DNA from: Flavobacterium sp. UBA7663
GTDB lineage: Bacteria; Bacteroidota; Bacteroidia; Flavobacteriales; Flavobacteriaceae
DNA: 64,000 bases
Assembly (NCBI RefSeq): GCF_002483315.1
Contig: NZ_DLHR01000019.1
Location: 310,001-374,000 of the forward strand
Direction: 5' to 3'
The translations under genes were made by a program, and so were the position numbers. Positions 1-9,682 of the stretch are shown here, piece by piece. A model generated the notes under the pieces. It made no database searches and was not told the DNA's origin. It saw only the letters and a program-made list of their open reading frames with translations. The number at the start of each line of letters is the position of its first letter. Position 1 is the first letter of the stretch.

Positions 1-1
1 T

Positions 2-3000
2 GGCTCTGGAAAAACATACACGCTAACGAAAGAATATTTAAAAATTCTTTTCTTAGCCACTAATGATGATGCCTACCGAAAAATTCTCGCAATTACGTTT
101 ACCAACAAAGCGGTAGAAGAAATGAAAAGCCGAATTGTATCAAGTTTGTACGAGTTTTCCATTGATACTACTTCTGATAAAGCGATGGAATTGCTAAAAG
201 ATGTAGCCTCGGAAACCAAATTAAGCATCGCCACTTTAAAAGATAAATCGAAAGCAATTATCAAAAATATCATTCACAATTATGCTGCTTTTGATATTTC
301 TACGATTGATAAATTCACACACAAAGTTATTCGAACATTTGCGCAAGATTTGAATTTACCACCCAATTTTGAAGTTTCATTGGAAACCGATTCGCTTTTG
401 CAGGAAGCCATTGATTTGGTGATTTCTAAAGCTGGTGATGATGTAAATTTGACCAAATTATTAATCGAATTTTCTAAAGAGAAAACAGACGACGATAAAA
501 ACTGGGACATTTCGGCTGAATTATTAAAGGTTGCCCAACTGATTACCAACGAAAACAATTCGGAAGAAATCAAAGAAATGTCCGATAAAAGTTTGGATGA
601 TTTTGGGGTAATCAAAAAGAAATTGCAGGAAGAAATCAAGCAATTAAAAGCCGAAACTAGCGAAGATGGAAAAAAAATCAAGCATTTTATTGAATCAAAT
701 GGCGCGAGTTTAAGTTCTTTTCCAAAGTATTTCAATGATCATTTGAATAACATTGAGTCCAATCAGTTGAAAGACTCACAAAAAAAATATTTTTCTCCTG
801 ATGATATTAAGGTTTTAAAATCGGCTAAAGATGTTGCTATTATTGAGTCGATTATTGATGAAATTGTATCGCAATTAAAATCAATTTATGATAAACTAGG
901 AAAAATTTCAATGTATGAAGCTTTTCTACAAAACTTAAATCCACTTTCGTTATTAAATACCATTTATCAGGAGTTCAAACAAATTCAGGAGGAGCAAAAT
1001 TTAGTTTCGATTTCCGATTTTAATAAAATCATTCACAATGAGATTCAAAATCAGCCAGCGCCTTTTATTTACGAGCGTTTGGGTGAAAAATACCGTCATT
1101 ATTTTATCGATGAATTTCAGGATACTTCGGTGATGCAATGGCAAAATTTAATTCCGTTAATTGATAACGCTTTATCAGGTCAAGACGATTTTGGCCAACA
1201 AGGGACGTTGATGTTGGTAGGTGATCCAAAACAAGCCATTTACCGTTGGCGTGGTGGAAAAGCCGAACAATTTATTGATTTAGCAAAAGAAGATAAAAAG
1301 CACAATCCGTTTTCCAATAAGGATAAAGAAACGCTTCGTTTAGGAACTAATTACCGTAGTTTTAGTGAAGTTATTCAGTTTAATAATGCGTTTTTCAAGC
1401 AATTATCTGATAAATTTGAAAATCCAGATTATAAAAATTTATACGAAAACCTTTCGCATCAAGAAATCAATTCCAAAATTGGCGGTTATGTGAATTTATC
1501 GTTCATCGAAGTGCCAGAAGATGAAACCGAAGTCGAAGGTTTTGATTCGGACAACGATTCGATTACAATAAAAGATAAATTTTACTTGAATCAAACGTTG
1601 CGAACCATTGAAAAATGTATTGCCAACGGATTTGAATACAAAGACATAGTCTTACTTACGCGGACCAAAGCACCCGGAATTAAATTAGCGAATTTCTTAA
1701 CCGAAAACAGCGTTCCGATTTTGTCTTCGGAAACTTTATTGATTCAAAATGCTACGGAAGTAAAGTTGTTGATTGCGTTGCTTCGTTATTTGAAAAATCC
1801 AAAAGACGACGAATCGAAAGTCTATTTCTTGTATTTTATTGCGAAATATTTACAATCGGAAGTAGCAATTCACGATTTCATTTTGGCCACGAAAGATAAA
1901 AACTCCGATGAATTAGAAACGTTTTTGAAAACCATCGGAATTGAAATTTCGTTCAAAAATTGCAAGAAAAAATCGCTGTATGAAGCAGTCGAAATTTTAA
2001 TTGCAACTTTTTTGAATGACAAAGTGAATACTTCGTATTTGCAATATTTCTTGGATTTGGTATTGGAAAAAGATGTAAAAGTGCAATCGAGCATTGCTGA
2101 TTTCTTGGAGTATTGGGATAAAATTGGCTACCAAAAAAGTATTCCATCACCAGAAGGCACCAATGCGGTTCGTATCATGACGATTCATAAATCAAAAGGA
2201 TTGGAATTTCCTGTGGTCATTTTTCCGTTTGCCGAAGAAGATTTTTCGAGAAAAATTAAAGACAAATTATGGATTCCGCTTGAAGATTCGAACATTGATT
2301 TACCAAAAGCGTTAATCAATAACAAAAAAGAAGTAGAAAGTTACGGAAACGAAGCCAAAACCATTTTTCAAACCAAAAATCAAGAAGAAGTTTTAGATAC
2401 CATAAACGTTTTGTATGTAGCATTAACTCGTGCTGAAGAGCAATTGTATGTAATTTCAAATAAATTATTGACCAAAAAAGATGATTTGGTTACTAATAAT
2501 TTATCGTACTATTTTATTGAATTTTTGCATAATTCTGGGAAATTTGAAGACACAAAATTGGAATACGAATTCGGAAATCCATCCCGAATTTCAACCAACA
2601 AAGCGCACGAAGGTAAAAACAATCAAATTGGTATTGTAACGCATAAATTAAATCCAAAAAACATCAAAATTGCACAACGCGAAGCTTTAATGTGGGGAAC
2701 TGTGCAACAAGATGCGATTAATTTTGGAAATATTTTGCATGAAATAATGGCGTTTATTCATACTAAAGATGAGGTGGATTTAGCGATTCAAAAAGCAACT
2801 GAATTGGGATTGATCACGTTTTCTCAATATCAAATTTTCAAGGAAACGATAACGAAAATTGTACTTCATGAAGAATTGATTCCGTTTTTTGAAGCGGATG
2901 CCAAAGTATTCAATGAGCAAAACATTATAAAAAAAGCCACAAAAAACAGTAAACCTGATAGAGTTGTAATTAAAGATAATATTGCGTATTTATTAGATTA

Positions 3001-3136
3001 TAAAACTGGAGAAAAAAACAACAAACACAAAGCGCAATTAGAAGAATATGAGTTTGCTTTGCAAGAAATGAAGTATACGGTTGCAAAAAAAGTATTAATA
3101 TATATAGGTGAAAGTATAGAAATAGTAACTTTGTAA
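2..3136 (+). CDS. RecB/AddA-like UvrD-family helicase-nuclease (5' end missing)
   Basis: Superfamily 1A DNA helicase fused to a nuclease, expected to process double-strand breaks for RecA loading. The frame is open from base 2, so the gene starts before the window; 1044 codons are visible. Seen: Walker A GSGKT at visible codons 1-5, motif Ia FTNKAVEEMKSR, motif II DEFQDTS, motif III GDPKQAIYRWRGG, motif V MTIHKSKGLEFPVV and motif VI LYVALTRAEEQLYV. The last 170 residues carry a PD-(D/E)XK-type nuclease signature (GNILHE, then KPDRVV and LLDYKTGEK). The AddB-like gene at 5935 is the probable partner, although kbl and ompA lie between them. The first ATG in the window (122) falls inside the helicase domain and is not the real start. 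The family call is firm; the AddA versus RecB name is less so. Confidence 0.92.
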   Translation, partial: GSGKTYTLTKEYLKILFLATNDDAYRKILAITFTNKAVEEMKSRIVSSLYEFSIDTTSDKAMELLKDVASETKLSIATLKDKSKAIIKNIIHNYAAFDISTIDKFTHKVIRTFAQDLNLPPNFEVSLETDSLLQEAIDLVISKAGDDVNLTKLLIEFSKEKTDDDKNWDISAELLKVAQLITNENNSEEIKEMSDKSLDDFGVIKKKLQEEIKQLKAETSEDGKKIKHFIESNGASLSSFPKYFNDHLNNIESNQLKDSQKKYFSPDDIKVLKSAKDVAIIESIIDEIVSQLKSIYDKLGKISMYEAFLQNLNPLSLLNTIYQEFKQIQEEQNLVSISDFNKIIHNEIQNQPAPFIYERLGEKYRHYFIDEFQDTSVMQWQNLIPLIDNALSGQDDFGQQGTLMLVGDPKQAIYRWRGGKAEQFIDLAKEDKKHNPFSNKDKETLRLGTNYRSFSEVIQFNNAFFKQLSDKFENPDYKNLYENLSHQEINSKIGGYVNLSFIEVPEDETEVEGFDSDNDSITIKDKFYLNQTLRTIEKCIANGFEYKDIVLLTRTKAPGIKLANFLTENSVPILSSETLLIQNATEVKLLIALLRYLKNPKDDESKVYFLYFIAKYLQSEVAIHDFILATKDKNSDELETFLKTIGIEISFKNCKKKSLYEAVEILIATFLNDKVNTSYLQYFLDLVLEKDVKVQSSIADFLEYWDKIGYQKSIPSPEGTNAVRIMTIHKSKGLEFPVVIFPFAEEDFSRKIKDKLWIPLEDSNIDLPKALINNKKEVESYGNEAKTIFQTKNQEEVLDTINVLYVALTRAEEQLYVISNKLLTKKDDLVTNNLSYYFIEFLHNSGKFEDTKLEYEFGNPSRISTNKAHEGKNNQIGIVTHKLNPKNIKIAQREALMWGTVQQDAINFGNILHEIMAFIHTKDEVDLAIQKATELGLITFSQYQIFKETITKIVLHEELIPFFEADAKVFNEQNIIKKATKNSKPDRVVIKDNIAYLLDYKTGEKNNKHKAQLEEYEFALQEMKYTVAKKVLIYIGESIEIVTL

Positions 3137-3167
3137 CCATAAACTAATAACAACAAACAACAATAAT

Positions 3168-4364
3168 ATGTACGGAAAAATCCAACAACACCTACAAAAC
3201 GAATTAAATACGATTCAAGAAAACGGATTATTTAAAAAAGAACGCATTATTACTTCACCTCAAGGAGCAGAAATTACAATTTCAACTGGCGAAACGGTCT
3301 TAAATTTTTGTGCGAACAATTATTTAGGATTGTCTTCCCATCCAGAAGTGGTTCAAGCAGCGAAAGATGCTTTGGATTCTCATGGTTTCGGAATGTCGTC
3401 AGTACGTTTTATTTGTGGAACTCAAGATATCCACAAAGAATTAGAACAAAAAATCGCTAATTTCTACGGAACAGAAGATACTATTTTATATGCAGCCGCT
3501 TTTGATGCTAACGGAGGAGTTTTTGAACCTTTACTAGGAGAAGAAGATTGTATTATTTCCGATTCTTTGAATCATGCTTCCATTATCGACGGGGTTCGTT
3601 TATGTAAAGCAGCACGTTATCGTTATGAAAATTCCAATATGGAAGATTTAGAGCAACAATTGATTAAAGCTACTGAAGCTGGTCATCGTTTTAAGCTTAT
3701 TGTAACTGATGGAGTTTTTTCAATGGACGGATTAGTGGCGCCATTAGACAAAATTTGCGATTTAGCCGATAAGTATGATGCTTTAGTAATGGTTGATGAA
3801 TGCCACGCAGCGGGTTTCATTGGAGCAACAGGAAAAGGGACATTAGAAGCTAAAGGTGTAATGGGAAGAGTGGATATCATCACAGGGACTTTAGGGAAAG
3901 CTTTAGGTGGTGCAATGGGTGGTTATACAACCGCTAAAAAAGAAGTGATTGAAATTTTACGCCAACGTTCGCGTCCATATTTATTTTCTAACTCGTTAGC
4001 ACCTTCTATTGTAGGAGCTTCTTTAAAAGTTTTTGAATTATTAGAAAAAGACACTACACTTAGAGATAAATTAGAGTGGAATACGAATTATTTCAAAGCT
4101 GGATTAAGAAAAGCAGGCATAGATTTCATCGATGGAGACTCTGCAATTGTGCCTGTTATGCTATATGATGCTAAATTATCGCAAATAATGGCAGAAGAAC
4201 TGTTAAAAAAAGGAATCTATGTTATAGGGTTTTTCTTTCCAGTTGTTCCAAAGGATAAAGCTCGTATTAGAGTGCAATTATCAGCTGCGCATACACAAGC
4301 ACATTTGGATAAAGCTATAGAAGCTTTTACTGAAGTTGCCAAAAATTTAGCTATAATCAAGTAA
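3168..4364 (+). CDS. kbl: glycine C-acetyltransferase (2-amino-3-ketobutyrate CoA ligase)
   Basis: PLP-dependent alpha-oxoamine synthase that cleaves 2-amino-3-oxobutanoate with CoA to glycine and acetyl-CoA, the second step of threonine breakdown. The protein is 398 aa, the family's usual size. The Schiff-base lysine is K244 in TGTLGKALGGAMGGY; H136 (SDSLNHASIIDG) and D210/H213 (VDECHAAG) are the expected cofactor contacts. No threonine dehydrogenase gene is adjacent, so the in-cell pathway is inferred. The start follows the helicase stop by 31 nt. Related enzymes (serine palmitoyltransferase, KAPA synthase) share the fold, but the overall sequence fits Kbl best. Confidence 0.95.
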   Translation: MYGKIQQHLQNELNTIQENGLFKKERIITSPQGAEITISTGETVLNFCANNYLGLSSHPEVVQAAKDALDSHGFGMSSVRFICGTQDIHKELEQKIANFYGTEDTILYAAAFDANGGVFEPLLGEEDCIISDSLNHASIIDGVRLCKAARYRYENSNMEDLEQQLIKATEAGHRFKLIVTDGVFSMDGLVAPLDKICDLADKYDALVMVDECHAAGFIGATGKGTLEAKGVMGRVDIITGTLGKALGGAMGGYTTAKKEVIEILRQRSRPYLFSNSLAPSIVGASLKVFELLEKDTTLRDKLEWNTNYFKAGLRKAGIDFIDGDSAIVPVMLYDAKLSQIMAEELLKKGIYVIGFFFPVVPKDKARIRVQLSAAHTQAHLDKAIEAFTEVAKNLAIIK

Positions 4365-4400
4365 AATCCTATAAAAAAGTAATTTTTTTTAACAAAACTT

Positions 4401-4430
4401 TTTGTAGTTAAAAAAAACGTATTACTTTTG
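4401..4430 (+). promoter_or_regulatory. Bacteroidota-type promoter of the ompA gene
   Basis: TTTG at 4401-4404, 18 nt, then TACTTTTG at 4423-4430. This matches the -33 TTTG and -7 TAnnTTTG pattern of Bacteroidota housekeeping promoters. It lies 37 nt before the ompA ATG and gives the gene its own transcription start. Confidence 0.7.
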
Positions 4431-4467
4431 TTCTAATTATAACGCATTGTAATTAAATAAAACAAGT

Positions 4468-5871
4468 ATGAAACATCTTAACAAATTATTTGCTGCAGCT
4501 TTGTTGTTTGCTGGTTTAACATCACAAGCACAAGATAGCAACAACCCATGGGCAGTGTCTTTTGGGGTAAATGGAGTTGACACTAAAGTTAGTGCTGTTG
4601 GAAATGACAGTCCAAAATTCATCCAATTATTGAATGCTAAAGAAAACTGGAACATTTTACCTTCAGTATCCTACTTAAACGTGTCTAGATACGTAGGTGA
4701 TGGTTTTTCTTTTGGTTTAACAGGTTCTGTGAACAGAATTGACAAAATGGTTTACAGAGTTACTGGGACTGAGTCGACTGATGTAGTTGTAAACCCTGGC
4801 GATTTATCTTACTATGCTATTGATGCTACTATCAAGTATAGTTTTATGGAAATGTTAAAATCTAAATGGTTAGATCCATCTCTTAACATTGGAGGAGGTT
4901 ACAACTTTTTTGGAGACGCTTCTGCAGGTACTGTTAATGGAGGTTTGGGTTTAACTTTTTGGTTTTCTGAAAATGTTGGTTTGCAGTTGCAATCTGTTTA
5001 CAAACACTCATTTGATGACGACAGATTTGCTGATCTTGATGTCCCAACACATATCCAACATTTCGCTGGTATAACTTTCAAATTTGGAGGTAAAGATACA
5101 GACGGTGATGGAATTTATGACAAAGATGATGCATGTCCTGAAGTTGCTGGTTTACCAGAATTCAAAGGATGTCCTGATACAGATAAAGATGGTATCCAAG
5201 ATTCAGAAGACGCTTGTCCAGAAGAAGCTGGAACTAAAGAATTAAACGGTTGTCCTGATAACGACGGTGACGGAATCATCAATTCAGAAGATGCTTGTCC
5301 AGATGACAAAGGAACTAAAATGATGAACGGATGTCCAGATGCTGACGGTGACGGTGTTGCTGATAAAGATGACAAATGTCCTACTGTAGCTGGTGCTAAA
5401 GATAACGCTGGTTGTCCATGGCCTGATACTGATGGTGACGGTGTTGCTGATAAAGATGACAAATGTCCTACTGTAGCTGGTACTGTTGCTAACAATGGTT
5501 GTCCAGAAGTTTCAGACGAAACAATGAAAAAATTAAATGATTACGGTAAAACTATCTTGTTTAACTCTGGTAAAGCTTCTTTCCAAAAACAAACAATGCC
5601 AGTTTTACAAGCAATGGCTGCTATCTTAAAAGAGTATCCAACAGCTAAATTCTCATTAGAAGGTCACACTGATTCTGATGGTAAAGATGCAATGAACCAA
5701 AAATTATCTGAAGACAGAGCAGCAGCAGTTAAGAACTTCTTAATTGAGCAAGGTATCGATGCTTCTAGATTATCTTCTAAAGGTTTTGGTGAAACTATGC
5801 CAGTAGATTCTAACAAAACTGCTAAAGGTAAAGCTAACAACAGAAGAGTAGAAGTGAAATTAGTTAAATAA
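4468..5871 (+). CDS. OmpA-family outer membrane protein with TSP3 calcium-binding repeats
   Basis: Abundant-type outer membrane protein linking the membrane to peptidoglycan. Residues 1-21 form a signal peptide (MKHLNKLFAAALLFAGLTSQAQ). Residues about 23-205 resemble an N-terminal beta-barrel. From about 211 to 345 there are five thrombospondin type 3 repeats (DxDGDGxxDxxDxCP spacing), acidic and probably calcium-binding. The OmpA peptidoglycan-binding domain fills about 350-467, with LEGHTDSDG and the closing NNRRVEVKL. The gene is monocistronic: its own promoter lies upstream and a strong terminator follows. Codon use is more regular than in its neighbours, which suggests high expression. 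It is also a common flavobacterial phage or adhesion surface, but that role is not shown here. Confidence 0.95.
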   Translation: MKHLNKLFAAALLFAGLTSQAQDSNNPWAVSFGVNGVDTKVSAVGNDSPKFIQLLNAKENWNILPSVSYLNVSRYVGDGFSFGLTGSVNRIDKMVYRVTGTESTDVVVNPGDLSYYAIDATIKYSFMEMLKSKWLDPSLNIGGGYNFFGDASAGTVNGGLGLTFWFSENVGLQLQSVYKHSFDDDRFADLDVPTHIQHFAGITFKFGGKDTDGDGIYDKDDACPEVAGLPEFKGCPDTDKDGIQDSEDACPEEAGTKELNGCPDNDGDGIINSEDACPDDKGTKMMNGCPDADGDGVADKDDKCPTVAGAKDNAGCPWPDTDGDGVADKDDKCPTVAGTVANNGCPEVSDETMKKLNDYGKTILFNSGKASFQKQTMPVLQAMAAILKEYPTAKFSLEGHTDSDGKDAMNQKLSEDRAAAVKNFLIEQGIDASRLSSKGFGETMPVDSNKTAKGKANNRRVEVKLVK

Positions 5872-5894
5872 TTTCTTTCTAAAATATATTAAGA

Positions 5895-5925
5895 AACGCC
5901 TCGATTTATCGGGGCGTTTTTTTAT
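5895..5925 (+). terminator. rho-independent terminator after ompA
   Basis: The stem AACGCCTCG/CGGGGCGTT (one G-U pair) with a 6-nt loop ATTTAT is followed by a T-run. It ends only 10 nt before the next gene's ATG. Confidence 0.9.
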
Positions 5926-5934
5926 TTTTATAAA

Positions 5935-8712
5935 ATGAATCCAACTACTTTTTTAGACAAGTTAAGCGCAACTATTTTATCACAATCTGATATTCAATTA
6001 TCAAATTGTTTAATTGTTTTACCTAATAAAAGAGCCAAAGTGTTTCTTTTAGAGAGTTTAAAAAATCAATTAGAAACCACTTCTTTTGCGCCTAATATAA
6101 TTAGTATTGAAGATTTTATTCAGGAAATTTCAGCTTTGCGCACGATTGATCCTATTGAATTGTTATTTGAATTCTACGAAGTCTATCTCTCCGTTACTGA
6201 AAAAGCAAAACAGCAATCGTTTGAAGAATTTGCAACTTGGGCAAAAACAGCTATTCAAGATTTTAATGAAATCGACCGCTATTTGTTAGATCCAAATCAC
6301 GTGTTTTCGTATCTAAAAGATATTGAAGCTTTGAAAAGGTGGAATTTAGAACCGTCAAATACAACCAAATTAATAGATACACATTTAGAATTTTGGGCTA
6401 AATTACCTTTGTATTACGAATCTTTTTATAATCATTTATTAAAAAAAGGAATCGGTTATCAAGGATTATTGTATAGAGAAGCAGTTAAAAATTTAGCTGC
6501 CTTTACCGAAACAATTACCAATCAAATCTATTTTGCAGGGTTTAACGCCTTAAATCAAGCGGAAGAAAAAATATTTAAACATTTAGCAAACGAGAATAAA
6601 GCTAAAATTTATTGGGATATAGATGAAGTTTTTCTAAATGATTCCTATCACGATGCTGGTTTGTTCATTAGAAAGTTTAAAAAAGAATGGAAACCTTTTG
6701 TAAATCAAGATTTTGAATGGGTTGTAAATCATTTCAGCGAAGCTAAAAACATTGAAATTATTGGGACGCCTAAAAGCATTGGTCAAGCCAAAATTGTGGG
6801 AACCATTATTGAAAAAATTCAATCTGAAAACCCAAATTTAGAGAAAACAGCTGTTGTTCTAGGGGATGAAAATCTGTTGCTTCCTGTTTTATACGGCTTA
6901 CCTGAATCAGTTGAGGCGTTGAATATTACGATGGGTTATCCAAGTAAAAATAATCCGGCGCAACTGTTGATTAGTAAGTTGTTCAAGTTGCATACCAATG
7001 CCAAACAACGAAACGAGAAAAGCTACACTTTTTACTATAAAGAAGTTCTGGATATTTTAAATCATCCTTTGGTGGAACCGTATTGCAAAGTGGAAGAAGT
7101 TGTAAAAGTGATTAACAACAACAATTTCACTTTCTTTTCCAATCAAAAATTATTCAGTTTATTCGAAGAAAAATATCCAAACACAGAAAATAAATTCTTT
7201 GAATTATTATTCACTCGTTGGGACGATTCTATTTCCGATATTTTAACAAACTTGAATTCGATTTTACTAACCATAAAATCCTATTTAAGTAACGACAATG
7301 CCGAAGAAAAAGTTACGAAAGCTTTCGTGTATTCAGTGTTTAAAACCATTAATAAATTAACCAATTATCACGAAACCTATAATCAAATCGAAAGTTTGCA
7401 GTCGTTACAAGCGATTTATAAGCAAATCATCGATTTAGCGGAAGTTTCTTTCGAAGGTGAGCCTTTGTCAGGTCTTCAAGTAATGGGTGTTTTAGAAAGC
7501 CGTGTATTGGATTTTGAAAATGTGATTATCACATCCGTAAATGAAGGTAAGTTTCCCGCTGGAAAATCACAGAATTCATTCATTCCATATGATGTAAAGA
7601 AAGAATTAGGCTTACCAACGTACAAAGAAAAAGATGCGATTTATTGCTATCACTTTTATCATTTGTTGTTGCGAGCGAAAAACGTTTGGTTGCTTTACAA
7701 TACCGATAACGAAGGAATCGATGCTGGTGAAAAAAGTCGTTTTATTACCCAATTAGAAATCGAGAAACAACCAAAACATAGTATTTCAAGCACGATTTAT
7801 AACGCCGTTTTACCCGAAAAGGCATACGAACCCGTTACCATTCCAAAAACCGATAAAATTCTAACGCGTTTGCACGAAATCGCAACCGATAAAGGATTTT
7901 CGCCATCGTCGTTGACCAATTATATTCGAAATCCGTTACAGTTTTATATGCAACGTATTTTGCGAATCAACGAAGCCGATGAAGTGGAAGAAAACATTGC
8001 GGTAAATACATTGGGAACTATCATTCATAATGCTTTGGAAGAATTGTATACACCCTATTTGAATCAGTTTTTAGCATTGCATCATATTGAAGTAATGGAA
8101 ACAAAAATTGACGAGGTTATTCTGAAACATTTCAAAGAAATTTACAAAGAAGGCGAAATTACCAAAGGGAAAAATCTATTAGCGTTTGAAGTAGCGAAAC
8201 GAAATGTCTACAATTTTCTACAATTAGAAAAGAAAGATATCGAAGAAGGTCAAGCTATAAAAGTATTGTTGTTAGAAGCAAGTTTGTCTTGTGAAATCGA
8301 AGTGAAATCTTTACCCTTTCCACTAAAAATTGCAGGTAAAGTCGACCGAATCGAAGAGCGAGATGGAACTATTAGAATCATCGATTACAAAACAGGAAAA
8401 GTATTGGGCAATAGTTTAAAAATTAACGATTTTACCGATTTAACTACTGATATAAAAAATGAAAAAATCATTCAGTTGTTGTGTTATGCGTTGATGTTTG
8501 AAAATCACGAATTGAAACAAAACCGAGAAGTTTCAGCGGGAATTATTTCGTTTAAAAACATGAAAAGTGGTTTTTTGCCTTTCGGATTGGGAAAAGGAAA
8601 AGATGCTGAACTTGTTATTTCAAATGATATTTTAGAGGATTTCAAATCGGAATTAGAAAAATTGATTGTAGAAATTTTCAACCCAGAAATTCCTTTTAAA
8701 GAGAAAGTATAA
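5935..8712 (+). CDS. AddB-like PD-(D/E)XK nuclease
   Basis: A 925-aa protein of the AddB/RexB-type family: an inactivated helicase-like body with a C-terminal PD-(D/E)XK nuclease. Seen: an N-terminal region with LPNKRAKVFLLESL near the position of a P-loop but without GKT; SPSSLTNYIRNPLQFYMQR near residue 660; LGTIIHNALEELY near 700; and the nuclease core GKVDRIEERDG...RIIDYKTGK near 800-820. The cysteines that ligate an Fe-S cluster in classical AddB are not evident at the usual place (SLTNYIRNPLQFYM has none). It likely works with the RecB/AddA-like protein at 2-3136 in end resection. The gene starts 10 nt after the ompA terminator, so it may depend on read-through or a weak promoter. Confidence 0.82.
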   Translation: MNPTTFLDKLSATILSQSDIQLSNCLIVLPNKRAKVFLLESLKNQLETTSFAPNIISIEDFIQEISALRTIDPIELLFEFYEVYLSVTEKAKQQSFEEFATWAKTAIQDFNEIDRYLLDPNHVFSYLKDIEALKRWNLEPSNTTKLIDTHLEFWAKLPLYYESFYNHLLKKGIGYQGLLYREAVKNLAAFTETITNQIYFAGFNALNQAEEKIFKHLANENKAKIYWDIDEVFLNDSYHDAGLFIRKFKKEWKPFVNQDFEWVVNHFSEAKNIEIIGTPKSIGQAKIVGTIIEKIQSENPNLEKTAVVLGDENLLLPVLYGLPESVEALNITMGYPSKNNPAQLLISKLFKLHTNAKQRNEKSYTFYYKEVLDILNHPLVEPYCKVEEVVKVINNNNFTFFSNQKLFSLFEEKYPNTENKFFELLFTRWDDSISDILTNLNSILLTIKSYLSNDNAEEKVTKAFVYSVFKTINKLTNYHETYNQIESLQSLQAIYKQIIDLAEVSFEGEPLSGLQVMGVLESRVLDFENVIITSVNEGKFPAGKSQNSFIPYDVKKELGLPTYKEKDAIYCYHFYHLLLRAKNVWLLYNTDNEGIDAGEKSRFITQLEIEKQPKHSISSTIYNAVLPEKAYEPVTIPKTDKILTRLHEIATDKGFSPSSLTNYIRNPLQFYMQRILRINEADEVEENIAVNTLGTIIHNALEELYTPYLNQFLALHHIEVMETKIDEVILKHFKEIYKEGEITKGKNLLAFEVAKRNVYNFLQLEKKDIEEGQAIKVLLLEASLSCEIEVKSLPFPLKIAGKVDRIEERDGTIRIIDYKTGKVLGNSLKINDFTDLTTDIKNEKIIQLLCYALMFENHELKQNREVSAGIISFKNMKSGFLPFGLGKGKDAELVISNDILEDFKSELEKLIVEIFNPEIPFKEKV

Positions 8713-8721
8713 TTAAATAAA

Positions 8722-8746
8722 GCCTTGCGAACTTTGCGGTTAAAAA
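8722..8746. repeat. fragment of a GCAAAGTT-type interspersed repeat
   Basis: The short convergent gap between the nuclease and hydrolase genes contains GCGAACTTTGCGGTTAAAAA. This is the same word family (GCAAAG / CTTTGCG) as at 9534-9573 and 28654-28760. Similar sequences are scattered in many flavobacterial genomes; that part comes from general knowledge. Confidence 0.45.
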
Positions 8747-9529
8747 CTAAACCCTTTTCAAAAATCCACTCAAAACTATCAACAATTCCGCCTGATTCTC
8801 AAAATGACTCATGTGGCCGTCTTCGAAAGTGGTAAGTTGCACTTGTGTACCTTCGATTTGTTCTATATTTTCATCGTAATTTAAAACGGGATCTTTTTTG
8901 CCTAAAATAAGTTGAATTGGATATGGCGCAAAATGCAAAATAACTTCGCGGTCTTTTCTAATTTTCATGCCTTCCAATGCGGCAACAATACCTTGAAGTG
9001 GCGTTTTTAAAGCTTCTAATTTTACTTCTTCGATAATATCTGCTAAACGTTCACGATTGTCTTCACTAAATAAATTGGCAATACTCATACGAATGAATGC
9101 CGAATAATTTTGCTTCACCGCCACAATAGCACGGTCACGATTTGCTTTTCGTTCGTCGCTATCAGCTCTTGAAGTAGAGTTTTGTAACACAATTCCTTTG
9201 ATATTATCGGGATACAATTCAGCGAAAGCCAACGCTACATAACCACCCATCGAATGCCCAATCAAAACCGCTTTCCTGATTTTTAATTCGTGCAATACAT
9301 GATGTACCATATCGGCTTGGTCTTCCATCGTGTGGACATAACCCAGACATTCGGTTTCACCATGACCTAATAAATCGATAGTAATGATGCGGTGTTTTTT
9401 AACCAATTCAGGAACAAACGCCTTCCACATCGATTGATTTTCCAAAAAACCATGTAATAAAACCACAGCCGTTCCTTTTCCTTGGTCGGTATAACTGATT
9501 TTAGTGTTTTTGAAGTTAGTGGTTTTCAT
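8747..9529 (-). CDS. alpha/beta-fold hydrolase
   Basis: A soluble 260-aa alpha/beta hydrolase. Seen: the oxyanion motif LLHGFLEN near residue 26, the nucleophile elbow GHSMGG, a late acid in LGKKDPVL, and the catalytic histidine in FEDGHMSHFE. The substrate is unknown; similarity is to esterase/lactonase-like or MhpC-like enzymes. I start at the ATG at 9529 (MKTTNFKNTKISYTD). The longer reading to 9565 adds 12 residues encoded by a GCAAAGTT-type repeat and has no family support. The gene converges on the AddB-like gene. Confidence 0.88.
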   Translation of the reverse strand: MKTTNFKNTKISYTDQGKGTAVVLLHGFLENQSMWKAFVPELVKKHRIITIDLLGHGETECLGYVHTMEDQADMVHHVLHELKIRKAVLIGHSMGGYVALAFAELYPDNIKGIVLQNSTSRADSDERKANRDRAIVAVKQNYSAFIRMSIANLFSEDNRERLADIIEEVKLEALKTPLQGIVAALEGMKIRKDREVILHFAPYPIQLILGKKDPVLNYDENIEQIEGTQVQLTTFEDGHMSHFENQAELLIVLSGFLKRV

Positions 9530-9533
9530 GAGG

Positions 9534-9573
9534 GCAAAGTTAGGGTTTAAACGCAAAGAGCGCAAAGTTTTTT
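9534..9573. repeat. GCAAAGTT-type interspersed repeat fragment
   Basis: GCAAAGTT, CGCAAAGAG and CGCAAAGTTTTTT occur within 40 bases just upstream of the hydrolase start. The same word family recurs at 8722 and 28654. It creates a spurious N-terminal extension of the hydrolase reading frame. Confidence 0.5.
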
Positions 9574-9606
9574 CGAGAAGTGCGCTAGGAAAATATTTTT
9601 AACCAC

Positions 9607-9636
9607 TTTGTCATTTCGACCTAAGGAGAAATCACA
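9607..9636 (+). repeat. left arm of an inverted repeat flanking the AbiH gene
   Basis: TTTGTCATTTCGAC, then a short spacer and AGAAATCACA. The reverse complement of 10853-10881 reads TTTGTTATTTCGAC and then AAAAAATCGCA, so the two arms form an imperfect inverted repeat around the gene. The core matches the GTCATT-C-GA type of interspersed palindromic repeat common in flavobacteria. Confidence 0.65.
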
Positions 9637-9682
9637 TTTTATGAATAAAAAACGTATTTTTGAGAAAAGCATTTTTAGATTT

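Noticed and set aside
5115..5495. 126-aa minus-strand ORF opposite the TSP3 repeats
   Set aside because: A repetitive antisense shadow of the OmpA gene's repeats; no independent support.
5098..5505. Possible tandem DNA repeat or CRISPR-like array
   Set aside because: The periodicity reflects five TSP3 protein repeats in the OmpA gene, with no uniform repeat-spacer pattern.
9530..9565. Longer start of the alpha/beta hydrolase
   Set aside because: The additional 12 codons lie in a GCAAAGTT-type repeat and match no family N-terminus.
9608..9682. Extended N-terminus of the AbiH gene
   Set aside because: The extra 25 residues are encoded by the flanking repeat arm; the family N-terminus begins at MNRLVIIGNGFD (9683).
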